Below, piece by piece: positions 32,872 to 42,914 of a stretch of 64,000 nucleotides of DNA (positions are counted from its first letter, which is position 1; each line of letters opens with the position of its first letter). Origin of the DNA: Prionace glauca. Taxonomy: Eukaryota; Chordata; Chondrichthyes; Carcharhiniformes; Carcharhinidae. The position numbers were made by a program, and so were the translations under genes. The stretch spans positions 5,639,432 through 5,703,431 of the forward strand of contig CM075760.1 in the NCBI GenBank assembly GCA_037974335.1, in the 5' to 3' direction. Below the pieces are notes generated by a model that was not told the DNA's origin, searched no databases, and saw only the letters and a program-made list of their open reading frames with translations.

Positions 32872-33492
32872 AAATTCCCACCCGGAAATCCCGCCCGGAG
32901 CGGAATTAAAATTAAATAAAATACATATTTTTATAAAGCGGCAGGTGGCGGAACCGCGCATGTGCTATAGTATTTTCCCAGAGCGCACCGCGCGGGTGTG
33001 ATTGAAAAACAGACGCAATAAAAACAGAAACGATGTTCCCGAATGGAGAAGGAACCGAAAGTCTGACGGGTGAGGATGTGAATAATAATCATCAAGATTC
33101 AAAATATTAAAAGATTAAAATGGAACTCCCTGGGCGCATGTGCGGGAGAGGATTTCAACCAGAGTGCAGCGCGCGGGACGCCGTCTCCCCTGGCAACGCA
33201 AGATGGCGGCTGGACTTCTCCCCTGGCAACGCAAGATGGCGGCTGGCCGTCTCCCCTGGCAACGCAACATGGCCGCTGGCCGTCTCCCCTGGCAACGCGT
33301 GCGATGGGTGTGATTGTGGCGCAGGCGCAGTGAGGTCTGCCTGCAGCCCATTGTCCAGATTGCCCCCCAGTGGATGTGGTGGGGAGGTGCAGCAGATGGA
33401 GCAACAATCCCAGTTTCAATGGGGGGAGAGAAGCTACAATGCTGCTCCCTGTTGTTCACTCGTCTCCCCAGTCTCAGCATTGCAGAGTGTTG
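32872..33492 (-). repeat. Inverted copy of block D with minisatellite
   Basis: Inverse of 41662-42262, including the 33-bp repeats and GCGCAGGCGCAGTGAGG. Confidence 0.85.
33182..33300. repeat. 33-bp minisatellite bearing RFX-half-site and YY1-like motifs
   Basis: About 3.5 tandem units; each has CTCCCCTGGCAACGCAAGAT followed by GGCGGCTGG. The right-hand copy at 41851-41952 has about three units. Confidence 0.8.
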
Positions 33493-33705
33493 CAAAATCA
33501 AAATGACAAAGGCAGCAGTTGTTGTAGTAATAACATCAAATTAATAAAACATGTGATAAACTGCAACAATGAAGACCCGCAATCCGATGCAGCAATATAA
33601 AATTGAAAGTCGCTCTTTCACAGATGATGCCCCAAGACGTCATCTTTCGCCAAAACTTGTAGAACCGTCAGTTTCCCCTGACACAGGTGACAGCTGGAGT
33701 TACAG

Positions 33706-34005
33706 GAAACGGCACAGTGGTTAACACTGTTACCTCTCAGCGCCAGGGACTCGGGTTCGATTCCTGGCTTGGGTCACTGTCCGTGTGTGGAGTTTGCACA
33801 CCCTCCCAGTATCTGCGTGGGTTTCCTCCGTGTGCTCCGGTTTCTTCCCACAGTCCGAAGGACGTTAGCTGCATTTGCCGTGCTAAATTCTCCATCAGTG
33901 TACCCGAATAAGCGCCGTGGTGTGGCGACTAGGGAATTTTCACAGTAACTTAATTGCATTGTGAATGTAAGCCTTACTTGTGAATAATAAACTTTACTTC
34001 AAAAT
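33706..34005 (+). repeat. HE1-type SINE, near full length
   Basis: tRNA-like head with intact box B (GGTTCGATTCC), central block and 3' 'GTAAGCCTTACTTGTGAATA' end. Absent from the right-hand copy of the V unit at the same place. Confidence 0.8.
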
Positions 34006-34639
34006 CTGCGCGTCTAGACACCACCACAAACCACAGCGCATTTAGTTCAAGAGGCGATGTGTGAATTACGGAAGCTGTAGAACAGAAACAGGCCTTCTGG
34101 ACCAGAAACTCTGGGATCCATCTCCACTTCATGGATATAGAGGATGTTTTCCTTATCCGGTCACACAGGTTGATGATCTGCTTGTAAATTCTTCCAATAA
34201 GCCGAATGACAAGTGAAAACAACAGGAGAGTTTCCTGCAGGAGTTACTGCCGGAGGAAATGGAAACAACTGCCCGACTTTGTCAGGTATCATCACGGAGC
34301 AAGCTAATGGGAATCTCTGGTTATCTAGCGCCACCTCAGGGCATGGTACCTGGTCCAAGGCACCTACCGTATTACTAACTGAAATGTTTTGCTGAGTCTA
34401 AATTGTCTGCTTTGTTTTCTACAATGACAACGAAAGAGTTTGGGTCATCAAATTCTATGAATATTCTCATATTCATTCCCTAAACTGCCACGTTGCTTTT
34501 TTGGTGATGTATTTTTTAGTAATAAACCATTTATTGTAATTAATAGTTTGAGAATTCACCAGGATTTTAGGTTCCGTTTCAGACTCATTCTGATCACAAT
34601 GTTTGCCTAACGCTCTGTTATGTTGAGTGAGGCTCTGAC

Positions 34640-34860
34640 AGTTTTTGTACAGGTTCAGCCCAGCTCTGTGTCTCTGTGGGTCTCAGTGCGCAATAATACA
34701 CCCCGGAGTCTGTCAGCTCTGTTTTAGACACTTTCAACGGGACGGTGCGGGTTGTATCATTGAACTCCGCTGAGAAACGGATCTCCCTGTGTTCCCAGTG
34801 AAGTTATTTGTTTGCAGCAGATACTCCATGGTTTCACCAAGATTTCCCAGTTAAACGGCT
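34640..34860 (-). pseudogene. T-cell receptor V pseudogene, 3' half with RSS
   Basis: The minus strand reads framework 2 remnant 'GETMEYLLQTNN', a frameshift near 34790, then 'RFSAEFNDTTRTVPLKVSKT' and 'LTDSGVYYCALRP'. Heptamer CACAGAG (34672-34678), 23-bp spacer and nonamer ACAAAAACT (34640-34648) are conserved. Framework 1, CDR1 and the leader are missing. It is the inverted paralogue of the V gene at 40.4 kb. Confidence 0.8.
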
Positions 34861-35036
34861 GCTCGGAACCCGGGAAACTACTATATAGGCGGATTTTACA
34901 GAGAATGATACATTCAGCATCGCAGAAATAAAGCATCCGGGCAATTTAGTATTTTTATTATGTTCTAGTTATATTAACAGTTCATGATCCAGGTCACAGA
35001 TCTGATTCAGTGAGAGGAGGTGAGAGTGACTTTGCT

Positions 35037-35075
35037 GGTCTTTGTACGGGCTGACTGCGCCTCTGTAACAGTGTG
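35037..35075 (-). promoter_or_regulatory. Recombination signal, 23-bp spacer
   Basis: Read on the minus strand: heptamer CACACTG (35069-35075), 23-bp spacer, nonamer ACAAAGACC (35037-35045), directly after the CALSP codons. RAG target of the 35-kb V gene. Confidence 0.85.
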
Positions 35076-35513
35076 GGGCTCAGCGCACAGTGATACACGG
35101 CAGAGTCAGAGACACGGACCCCGGTGATATTTAATGGAGCAGTTTTCTTAACTTTGTCCAAATCAGCAGAAAACCGGTCAGGGAAATCTGGAGACCTTTC
35201 TCCGCCACTCGTGCCATATTTCTTCAATAAATATCTCGGAGTTTCCCCAGGATATTGGATGTACCAAAAAAGAGCATTGCCTGTAGATGTTGTTTTGTAA
35301 CTGCAGTTCAATATTACCGTCTGTCCTTCCTGAACCGTTAATTCAGGCGGCTCCTGGGAAACTGAATCTTGGCCACTGGTTCCTGCAACAACATATAGAA
35401 TGTGTGAGAAATCTGTGAATAAAAATAACCCATGAAACGCACACTGAGGATTTGAGCTCAGACCCACCGGGCAACATGACCATTATTATCAGTAAAGCAC
35501 ACAGGGAACACAT
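35076..35513 (-). CDS. T-cell receptor alpha/delta-type V gene
   Basis: Variable segment of a T-cell receptor chain, joined to J (or D-J) by RAG. Leader exon 35468-35513 starts at ATG 35513 and encodes a hydrophobic MCSLCALLIIMVMLP signal; donor G|GTGGGT. Acceptor TTGTTGCAG opens the V exon at 35382, which runs to the heptamer at 35075. The domain has a first cysteine in 'VILNCSYK', 'LFWYIQYPG' (conserved Trp), 'RFSADLDK' and 'SDSAVYHC' with the second cysteine; the usual Tyr before Cys is His. No stops. The GxDSVSQ start and CAL end, plus a 23-bp signal, fit V-alpha/delta better than V-beta, but the locus name is inferred. Upstream (35.6-35.75 kb) CCAAT boxes and a TGATGTCA element could be its promoter. 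Confidence 0.85.
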
Positions 35514-35619
35514 GGATCCTGACTGGAAGAAAAAGGCGACACTGTTTAAAATGTGTTGTTGTTTCTAGTCTTGTAACACAGAGTAAACTCAGGTCAGAGG
35601 CAGCTTCAATCATTGGGAA

Positions 35620-35760
35620 ACTGGGGGCCGGTTATCAGTGCTGCCATTGGCTGGTGTCTCAGCTCTGATGTCAGCTGTGGACCAATCGCTGTGAGTGAAA
35701 GGTTTAATAGGGCTGACACGCACCAATCACATTCCGTCCCTGGCTGTGGGTGTCTACACT
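35620..35760 (-). promoter_or_regulatory. Candidate V promoter
   Basis: About 110-250 bases upstream of the 35-kb leader lie CCATTGGC, a CRE-like TGATGTCA and two CCAATC motifs. The CRE-like element parallels the known decamer/CRE of TCR V promoters. Confidence 0.35.
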
Positions 35761-35829
35761 TCCTCCCTCTTTCTCTCTCTCACATTTTCCCTCATTCTGT
35801 ATGTTCCTGGGTTTAACTCGTTTTCCTCC

Positions 35830-36420
35830 GAACTCATTGTGTAAATATTTCTTTGGATCGATTTTTCTTTCTAATTAATGCGGAAAATTAAATATTTTAT
35901 CATCGATCTGATGAACATGTACCAATGAGTGCATCTAGAGCATGACAATAAATAATAATGAGGTGTTTTATGAATATGGGATAAGAAGTCACAGAACTCC
36001 ACATCGACCTACGGTTTCACCGGAGTTACTCTTGTCCTTGGAAAGGACAGATTTCAATCAGTCATTATTTCTACTCAAGGGACTTTAGAATGGGACAACA
36101 CTGAAGCTGAATTTCACAACAGATCACTTTGGAAATGTGTCGCCTTACAGATAGGCACCTGATCCAGAACGATGATGAGTACAGATTGATGAAGTTATTC
36201 ACCTCGGAGACCTGTGTGTTTGTGTGTATTGGATCAGAAAGTAATTGAGTTTGATCCGGGAGTAATCAGAGCGCCAAATGTCACATTTCTCAACAGTGAC
36301 GATCGTTAACCTCAGCGAGGGAATACAATTCAGACCGGGCTGTGTTGTGGGCTTAATTCTCTGTATATGTCGACAAGATGCAACACTTTTTTATACAGAA
36401 CCATTGATGATGTGAACTTA
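35830..36420. other. No recognised gene
   Basis: Intergenic sequence between two minus-strand V genes; no exon or repeat could be supported. Confidence 0.4.
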
Positions 36421-36424
36421 CACC

Positions 36425-36463
36425 GGTTTTTGTATGAGGTCCGTGGGAGCCTTATTCACTGTG
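36425..36463 (-). promoter_or_regulatory. Consensus recombination signal, 23-bp spacer
   Basis: Heptamer CACAGTG (36457-36463) and nonamer ACAAAAACC (36425-36433) are both perfect consensus on the minus strand, separated by exactly 23 bases. Confidence 0.92.
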
Positions 36464-36944
36464 GGTCTCAGTGCACAGTAATACACGGCGCTGTCTGTCA
36501 TCTTCAAACTTTTCATGGACAAGTGAAAAGTGCTTTGTGTCTTGTTGAGATTCCCGCTGAAATGCTCAAAGCCGGGAGCCGTCTCGTTAAACCCATAACT
36601 ATCGGCTCTGAGCAGATACTGAGGAGTTCGGTGCGGATACTGGCGATACCAGAACAGGTCATAGCTTGTAGCTGAACTCGATACAGAGTAATTGCAGGAT
36701 ATTGCTGAATCTTCACCCTCGGCTGTTTCAACTCTTGGTTTCAACTGGGACACCGAGTCTCCGTTACTCATCTCTGAAGATAAAGAGCAGACACACAGTG
36801 GGTTAGGATTAAGAGGAAGACAATAATCAAACAGCGATGGGAAAAGGAGATTGCAAAAGGATTACGATGTACTTTTGGAAGATTCCAGTTTCACTGACCT
36901 GCGATCAGGACAATAACCAGAGTTAGAAATATTTTCACCCTCAT
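36464..36944 (-). CDS. T-cell receptor alpha/delta-type V gene
   Basis: Leader exon 36899-36944 begins at ATG 36944 (MRVKIFLTLVIVLIA, hydrophobic) with donor GCAG|GTCAGTG. V exon 36464-36773 begins after acceptor TTATCTTCAG. Landmarks: 'GDSVSQLKP', 'AISCNYSV' (first Cys), 'LFWYRQYP', 'YLLRADSYG' (CDR2 region), 'HLSMKSLKMTDSAVYYCALRP' split by the usual framework 3. All conserved residues are present and the frame is open. The best signal in the window follows it, so this is the most likely functional V. It shares the minus orientation with the 35-kb gene. Confidence 0.9.
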
Positions 36945-37239
36945 GGTTCCAGACTGAACTCCAGGAACAGAAACACGAATCTCTGGCTATAACCGATTTG
37001 GAATGTGAGAATTTGAAAGAGAAGGAGTATGCCATACCATTGGCTGGGGTTTATTTCCCCTCCCATTTTATATGGGTCAATAGAAACTTTCTGAAGAAGG
37101 AGGCCGTGATGTTTTGTAAGTGATCACAGAACGCCCTCCCGTGGACAGTACAACAGCATCAGAAACAGACACAGAACCAAGAGTCCAGACAGATACACTC
37201 CGAGAAACATAGAGACACAGAAATATCCAGTAACAGCTA

Positions 37240-37690
37240 CAATTCTGGCCAAGAGGAAACATCCACTCCACATCCACCCTGTTAACAGCTCTTACGGTTT
37301 GAAAGGTTTTAATAAAGTTACCTCTTTCTCTTCTAAACTCCAGTGGATGCAACCCAGCATCACCATTCTTTCTTTGTAAAATAACCTACTTATTCTGATA
37401 ATAGTTTTACAAACCTTCGAATATTTTCTAAAGCATTACCATTCGATAAGGAGGCAAGTATTGTGCACAATTCTCCAAATATGGTCTCACAAATGCCCTG
37501 TATAACGGAAACATGCCCTGCCTATTTTTGCAATACATTCCCTCATAATAAGTGATAACATTCTATGTTATTTTCTAATTAATTGCTGTACTTGTACACT
37601 AACCCCTTGTGATTTCTGGACCAGGACAGCCAAATTCATTTATACCTCAGAGTTTCGTGATCGCTCGCCATTTACATATTAATCTTCTTT
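37240..37690 (-). repeat. Old CR1 3' fragment
   Basis: 'GGTCTCACAAATGCCCTGTA' and 'CTCTTCTAAACTCCAGTGGA' blocks on the minus strand; many breaks. Confidence 0.6.
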
Positions 37691-37699
37691 CATTTTCAG

Positions 37700-38272
37700 C
37701 ATACCAAAATTGAGAACTGGCGCTACGACAACGGATGAATGAACATCGCTCGACAATCACCAGGCAAGACTGTTCCCTTCCTGTTGGCGAACACTTCAGC
37801 TGTCACGGGCATTCTGACTCTGACCTTCGGGTAAGCATTCTCCAAGGCGGCCTTCATGACACACGACAGCGCAAAGTCGCTGAGCAGAGACTGATAGCCA
37901 AGTTCCGCACACATGAGGACGGCCTCAACAGGGATCTTGGGTTCATGTCGCACTATCTGTAACCCCCGTGACTTGCCTGGGTTTGCAACATCTCACTAAC
38001 TGTACTGTCTGGAGACAATACACATCTCTTTAACCTATGTTTAATGCTATCTCCACTCACATTGTCTGCACATTTAAGACTTGAATAGCAGGTTAGCTGT
38101 AAAGACTCGCATTCTAATCAGTATTCTGTAAACTGTGTGTGTCTTTATATGCCCTTCTCTGATCAGAACTTTCCACAAACCTGACGAAGGAATAGCGTTT
38201 CCGAAAGCTTGTGTGTTTACTAGTACATAAACTGGTTGGACTTTAGCCTGGTGTTGTGAGAATTCTTACTGC
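37700..38272 (+). repeat. Penelope-like element, GIY-YIG tail and 3' end
   Basis: Reading frame 37735-37962 gives 'LPVGEHFSCHGHSDSDL' and 'RQRKVAEQRLIAKFRTHEDG', resembling the C-terminus of the GIY-YIG nuclease domain of Penelope-like elements. The 3' region runs through 'CCGAAAGCTTGTGTGTTTAC' to 'CCTGGTGTTGTGAGAATTCT'. Its 3' end abuts a V relic exactly. Confidence 0.6.
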
Positions 38273-38502
38273 ACTGGTACCGTCAGCAGGCCTGGAAAGC
38301 TCCAGTGTACATGGTTCTTCTTATTGGAGAGAATGTGCAAAGGGGCAGTGACCTCAAAGATAAGTTTTTTTCTAAATTTGATAAAAATAACAAGACTACA
38401 AAGCTAACGATCAGTTATACCGTGACCTCCGATAGCGTCATGTATTCCTGTGCTATGACGCCCATACTGCTGCAGAGATATAACGCAAGCCGTACAAAAA
38501 CT
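38273..38502 (+). pseudogene. T-cell receptor V pseudogene truncated by the Penelope-like element
   Basis: Starts abruptly in framework 2 (HWYRQQAWKAPVYMV) and continues through 'DLKDKFFSKFDKNNKTTKL' to 'SDSVMYSCAMTP', open but lacking framework 1 and leader. Signal: heptamer-like CATACTG (38463-38469), a 24-bp spacer instead of 23, nonamer ACAAAAACT (38494-38502). The heptamer change and spacer length argue against use. Confidence 0.75.
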
Positions 38503-38509
38503 CCACATT

Positions 38510-39640
38510 GGCAGTTCCAGTTAGCTGCCAGCAGGGCGCGCACAAGCGCCCCTAATTCAGATTCCACAGTGAGAGTGCCAGAGATTCATCAACTTACAAC
38601 AAAACACAACACTCAGAAACAATAGCTGATGTGGTACAGTTTCACAGTTACATTAGTTGATGATTTTAACTTACATTTGCAATGGATACAACATTGACAA
38701 ATCGGTCTGAGATTCCGTAACTCCCTTGTTTTGATTTTCAATGCGTTTCTCTGCCCATTTGTTCCTAACTGTTCTTGCCTTTCCTGGTTTATGGAAATTG
38801 TGCGCATTTCCCTTTCCCAGTCTCTAACGTAAACATTTAAAGCTTTTTCTGTGACCTTGTGCATTAATTCAGAACCTCTCCAATACAGCTGCTCAGCTTC
38901 CCATCCGCATCACTGTTAAAGATTTTGCAAAATATTGAATCATTTACGAACACTGACACTCCTGGTCCGAGTCTACTGGTCCGCAATATGGAATGAAACC
39001 ACTGTTACACAGAGGCAAAGTTGTAGAATTCCAATGTGACATTATTATTGAGTTCAATTCTCTCCAGACCAGGTCTACCTGTGACTACACTATCTATGGT
39101 GGCCCCGCCCACAGGTTTCCTGTGCTCTTCTCACCCTGACCCGTCTCACCTGCGTTGTTTTATTAGAACTTTTATTGGAGATATTGATATTTTCTGCTTT
39201 CCCCTGCTTGGCACTCTTTTGATCAGCAGTCCAATGGGGTGGCAAGCTATATTCCCACTCTGAAACAGGATTTCACACACTGCAAAGTTAGAAATTGAGG
39301 GAGCATCGTGTGGAAATATCTTAGGCTATTCATTATTCTATCACTTCTAATGAAGTCGATGTCTCAACTTAGAAAAAAAATCCTTCCCCACCATAACTGC
39401 TTTCCCAAACAGGATTCAAAACAAACTTCTTGTTATGTTGTTGTGAGGATGGATATTGTCATTCTCCATGTTAGAACAAAACCGTCAACGCTCAGGGGAC
39501 CAGTCGGTTCCTGAAATGACAGTTGAAGGGGAAAGTAATCCCCTGTCGCCGGATGATCAAATTCACTTTATTCCTTTCATCTCTCGGCCAATTGTATGAA
39601 TTGTAAATGAAGGAGCTATGAGATCATTGGTTGCATTGAA
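38510..39640. other. No recognised gene
   Basis: AT-rich sequence; no repeat family or exon could be supported. Confidence 0.4.
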
Positions 39641-39663
39641 GTACATAGAAACTTGAAGCTGAT

Positions 39664-39700
39664 TAGACGTCACTTGATGACATTTTCAGCAGTAAACCAA
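39664..39700 (+). promoter_or_regulatory. CRE-like element and CCAAT box of the 39.8-kb V gene
   Basis: AGACGTCA (39665-39672) is followed by TGATGACA and AAACCAATCA, about 105-140 bases before the ATG. This is consistent with the CRE/decamer elements known in TCR V promoters. Confidence 0.5.
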
Positions 39701-39801
39701 TCAACAGGGGCCCGGATATGACTCAATCTTTTCCACTCTTGACTAAAAAAACTTCAGATTCAACCCGTTCTGGTCAAATTCGCCGCGAGCTCTCTACAAA
39801 C

Positions 39802-40710
39802 ATGTCTCATTTTACTCTGCATTTATTCCTCACAGCGGCAGCGCTTTTAACCGGTAGGTTCACAAATGGATCCACGCTGTGCTACACATCTTTGCCATGC
39901 ATTATATTCTATCCTGCGCTTCGCTCAGTGCGAGGGGCAGGGGTGAGTGGTCAGGGAATAGATTGATCTCAACATTGAAAAATTATCAGGATCTCGCTGG
40001 TCTCAGTACTGAACACTGTTGGGATTAGGCACAATTCCCCCATGGAATGAAAGAGAATAAGTTGGTCTCAGGTTGAAGCTCATCTGATACCAGTGAATAA
40101 CTTTGGCAAATACCACACTTCAAACAGACAGACCGTGAGCTGTTTCCAGTTACAAGAACTGAAGGCGAGGAACTGATCTCGTTAGAAAGAGCAGAATATT
40201 TGTGGTAGAAGCTTTATTTAATCGCCACAACCACCTCCCCTTCCCATCCGCTGAACTGTGAAATATATTTTTGTTGTGCTTTGCGATTTCTTTTTGAGAT
40301 TATTGCTCAAGAATACGGCATATTCTAGTGGGGGGTGCGGGTGGGTGGGGGAGACAGAGTAAAGTCGCATTATTTAGTTTAATATTTCTTTGCTTCCTCA
40401 CAGGACATTGTGAAGGAGATTCTGTTTCACAGACACCGGCTGCAGTCACCGTCACTGAAGGAGATGTTGTTCAGTTACTCTGTAATTACACAGTTACAAG
40501 CATTAGCACTCCTTATTTATTTTGGTACCGACAGCATTCCAGAGGGTCCATGGAGTTTGTGCTGGAGAGGAATAGATACAGCGACAAAACAGAGACATCC
40601 CCAGGGGACCGTTTTACAGCGGAGCTCAATGAAACAACCCGCACCGTCCCGCTGCAAGTGTCTGAAACAGAGCTGACAGACTCCGGGGTGTATTACTGCG
40701 CACTGAGACC
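39802..40710 (+). CDS. T-cell receptor alpha/delta-type V gene, opposite orientation
   Basis: Leader exon 39802-39853 (MSHFTLHLFLTAAALLT) with donor CCG|GTAGGT; intron of 550 bases; acceptor TTCCTCACAG; V exon 40404-40710. The mature domain begins 'GHCEGDSVSQTPAAVTV', with the first Cys in 'LLCNYTV', 'LFWYRQHS', 'DRFTAELNETTRTVPLQV' and 'LTDSGVYYCALRP'. No stops. A nearby upstream Met in the intron frame (40328) is not the start, because a proper leader and splice sites exist. It is the only intact plus-strand V here; the two other intact V genes are on the minus strand. Its intron and 3' flank are duplicated in inverted form at 30-35 kb. Confidence 0.9.
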
Positions 40711-40749
40711 CACAGAGACACAGAGCTGGGCTGAACCTGTACAAAAACT
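40711..40749 (+). promoter_or_regulatory. Recombination signal, 23-bp spacer
   Basis: Heptamer CACAGAG (40711-40717), spacer 40718-40740 (23 bases), nonamer ACAAAAACT (40741-40749). One heptamer and one nonamer position differ from consensus. Confidence 0.88.
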
Positions 40750-41404
40750 CTCAGAGCCTCACGCAACGTAATGGATCAGAGTGAGTCTGAAATGAAACCT
40801 GAAATCGTAGCGATTTCTCATTTTTTACTGAGAATATTTTTATGAATAACAAATATATTGCAAAATTAAAACACCGGGACACTTAAAAGAATGAGCTTGA
40901 GAATAGTTTTGTAAATTTTAATGTCCCGAAGCGTTTTATGTAATAAACACAGCAGCTATTTTTGGACTCACAATGATATTATTTCATTCAGTAATATTGT
41001 AGTGCTCTGGATGTGTCAGTCATTGTGATTGGTGAACACATTCCGAACAGGGTGTTTCTCTTGCTCTTTTTGTAAACAGTGACCATGTGGCACCTCCACC
41101 TGAGAGGGAAGACGGTACCCCAGATTTAACAGGTCATCGAGAGGCTGAGAGCTCTGACGGTGCAGCATTTCTAAACACTGCGCTGTCTCCTCGGTAAATT
41201 CCCGGAGTGTTGTTCCGGATAGACTGCCGGTTTCTCCTGGAGGGGAAAGAATTTCTGAAGGGACTGAAGAAAGAATCCGGGAAGTCCCAGTGCGTGGTGA
41301 CCACTCATTAACCTATTCTGGAAAAAAAACAAACTGAAATAACGGAAATGAAATTAAAAATAAACATTATCGGTTCCCCTGGAAACAGAAAGACAATGAA
41401 CGCA

Positions 41405-41620
41405 ACCTGTACAAACATGTCTGCACGGGTTTCCTCCAGATGCTCTGCATTCCTCCAGCAGTCCAAAAGACTTGCTGGTTAGATGCATTGGCCATGCCAA
41501 ATTCTCCATCAGTGTTTCCCGAACAGGAATGTGGCGACAAGAAAATTTTCACAGGAATTGCATTGCAGTGTGAATGTAAGCCTAATTATTCGTGATACTA
41601 ATAAATAAAACTAAACTGCA
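41405..41620 (+). repeat. HE1-type SINE, 3' two-thirds
   Basis: 'GGGTTTCCTCCAGATGCTCT', 'GTGTTTCCCGAACAGGAATG' and terminal 'GTAAGCCTAATTATTCGTGA'. tRNA-like head missing. Confidence 0.7.
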
Positions 41621-41661
41621 GGTCAAGGTGCCGCTGTGACAATGCACCCTCTTGTTTAAAC

Positions 41662-42755
41662 ACTCTGCAATGCTGAGACTGGGGAGAGGAGTGAACAACA
41701 GGGAGCAGCATTGCAGCTTCTCTCCCCCCATTGAAACTGGGATTGTTGCTCCATCTGCTGCACCTCCCCACCACATCCACTGGGGGGCAGTCTGGACAAT
41801 GGGCTGCAGGCAGACCTCACTGCGCCTGCGCCACAATCACACCCGCCGCCGGCAGCGTCCATCTTGCGTTGCCAAGGGAGACGGCCAGCGTCCATCTTGC
41901 GTTGCCAGGGGAGACGGCCAGCGGCCATTTTGCGTTGCCAGGGGAGACGGCGTCCCGCGCGCTGCACTCTGAGGGAATTTCCCCTTCTGCACATGCGCCC
42001 AGGCAGTTACATTTGAATCTTTTAATATTTTGAATCTTGATGATTATTATTCATATCCTCACCCGTCAGCCTTTCGGTTCCTTCTCCATTCGGGAAAATC
42101 GTTTCCGTTTTTTATTCCGTCTGTTTTTCAATCACACCCGCGCGGTGCGCTCTGGGAAAATACTACCGCACATGCGCGGTTCCGCCACCTGCCTCTTTAT
42201 AAAAATATGTATTTTGTTTAATTTTAATTCCGCTCCGGGCGGGATTTCCGGGAGGGAATTTCTCTCACTTTCTACATTTCTGAACCGTCGCTTTTTCGTC
42301 GACGGGGGGAGGGGCTGACGGTGACGTCACGGAAATATGGCCGCTGGCCCCGCCACTCTGCAGGCCCCGGATGTTCCGCCAACGAGCAGCGGCCGGGCCG
42401 GTGTGGGCAAGAGGTGACACTGGGCGGAGCAGCGCCCGGGCGTGTTACAGCGACCCCCGGTGGTCAGGAAGGGAAATAGCAGCAGCGCAGTCTCTGCCCA
42501 AAGGCTTCCCCAGTTCAGCTGCTCAGAGACACTGGGAACCTCTTCAACTGGAAACTTCAGCTTCTCACATTCACCCCCTGTGTTCAGTCATTGTTTAATA
42601 GACAACCTGTGTAGGGAAATCAGAAACAACTTGTTTACATTAAAGATGGTGGGAATCTGAACCATTCTGCTCAAAAAGCTCTACTTGCCCTGAAATTTCA
42701 ATTGAAATGTTCAAGATGAGAATTTATAGATACAAGTCATGTTGTATGTGGAACG
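41662..42755 (+). repeat. Blocks D and C, right-hand copy (CpG promoter plus minisatellite)
   Basis: 41662-42262 (D) and 42262-42755 (C) together are the uninterrupted reference for the left copy split by the CR1. They contain the 33-bp repeats (41851-41952), TGCGCATGTGCG-like sites near 42170, and GTGACGTCAC near 42321. What it transcribes is unknown. Confidence 0.8.
42290..42440. promoter_or_regulatory. CpG promoter core with CRE
   Basis: GGTGACGTCACGG followed by a YY1-like AATATGGCCGC and GC boxes; conserved in the inverted copy at 30.88-30.99 kb. Confidence 0.55.
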
Positions 42756-42914
42756 CTCATGATGCCACAATAAGATCAGTACAGACATCTCACAGGGTTG
42801 TGTGAGTGGAGAAGGTGTCAGAGATGGAATGGCTAAATATAGAGCTACAGGGTCTGAAGGTCAGTTTTGGGTTAAGAAAAATGGCAGTACAGAGAACAGG
42901 GAAAATTACAGCCC

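Noticed and set aside
35383-35467. Read-through frame between leader and V exon of the 35-kb V gene as coding
   Set aside because: It is the intron: donor GTGGGT and acceptor TTGTTGCAG flank it.
40328-40403. Upstream Met-rich extension of the 40.4-kb V frame as its true N-terminus
   Set aside because: It lies in the intron. A proper leader exon with donor exists at 39802-39853 and a good acceptor at 40403.
41020-41300. Possible extra exon 3' of the 40.4-kb V gene
   Set aside because: A splice-like CAG|GT and a short open frame are present, but no J motif (FGxG), no 12-bp signal and no immunoglobulin-fold residues.
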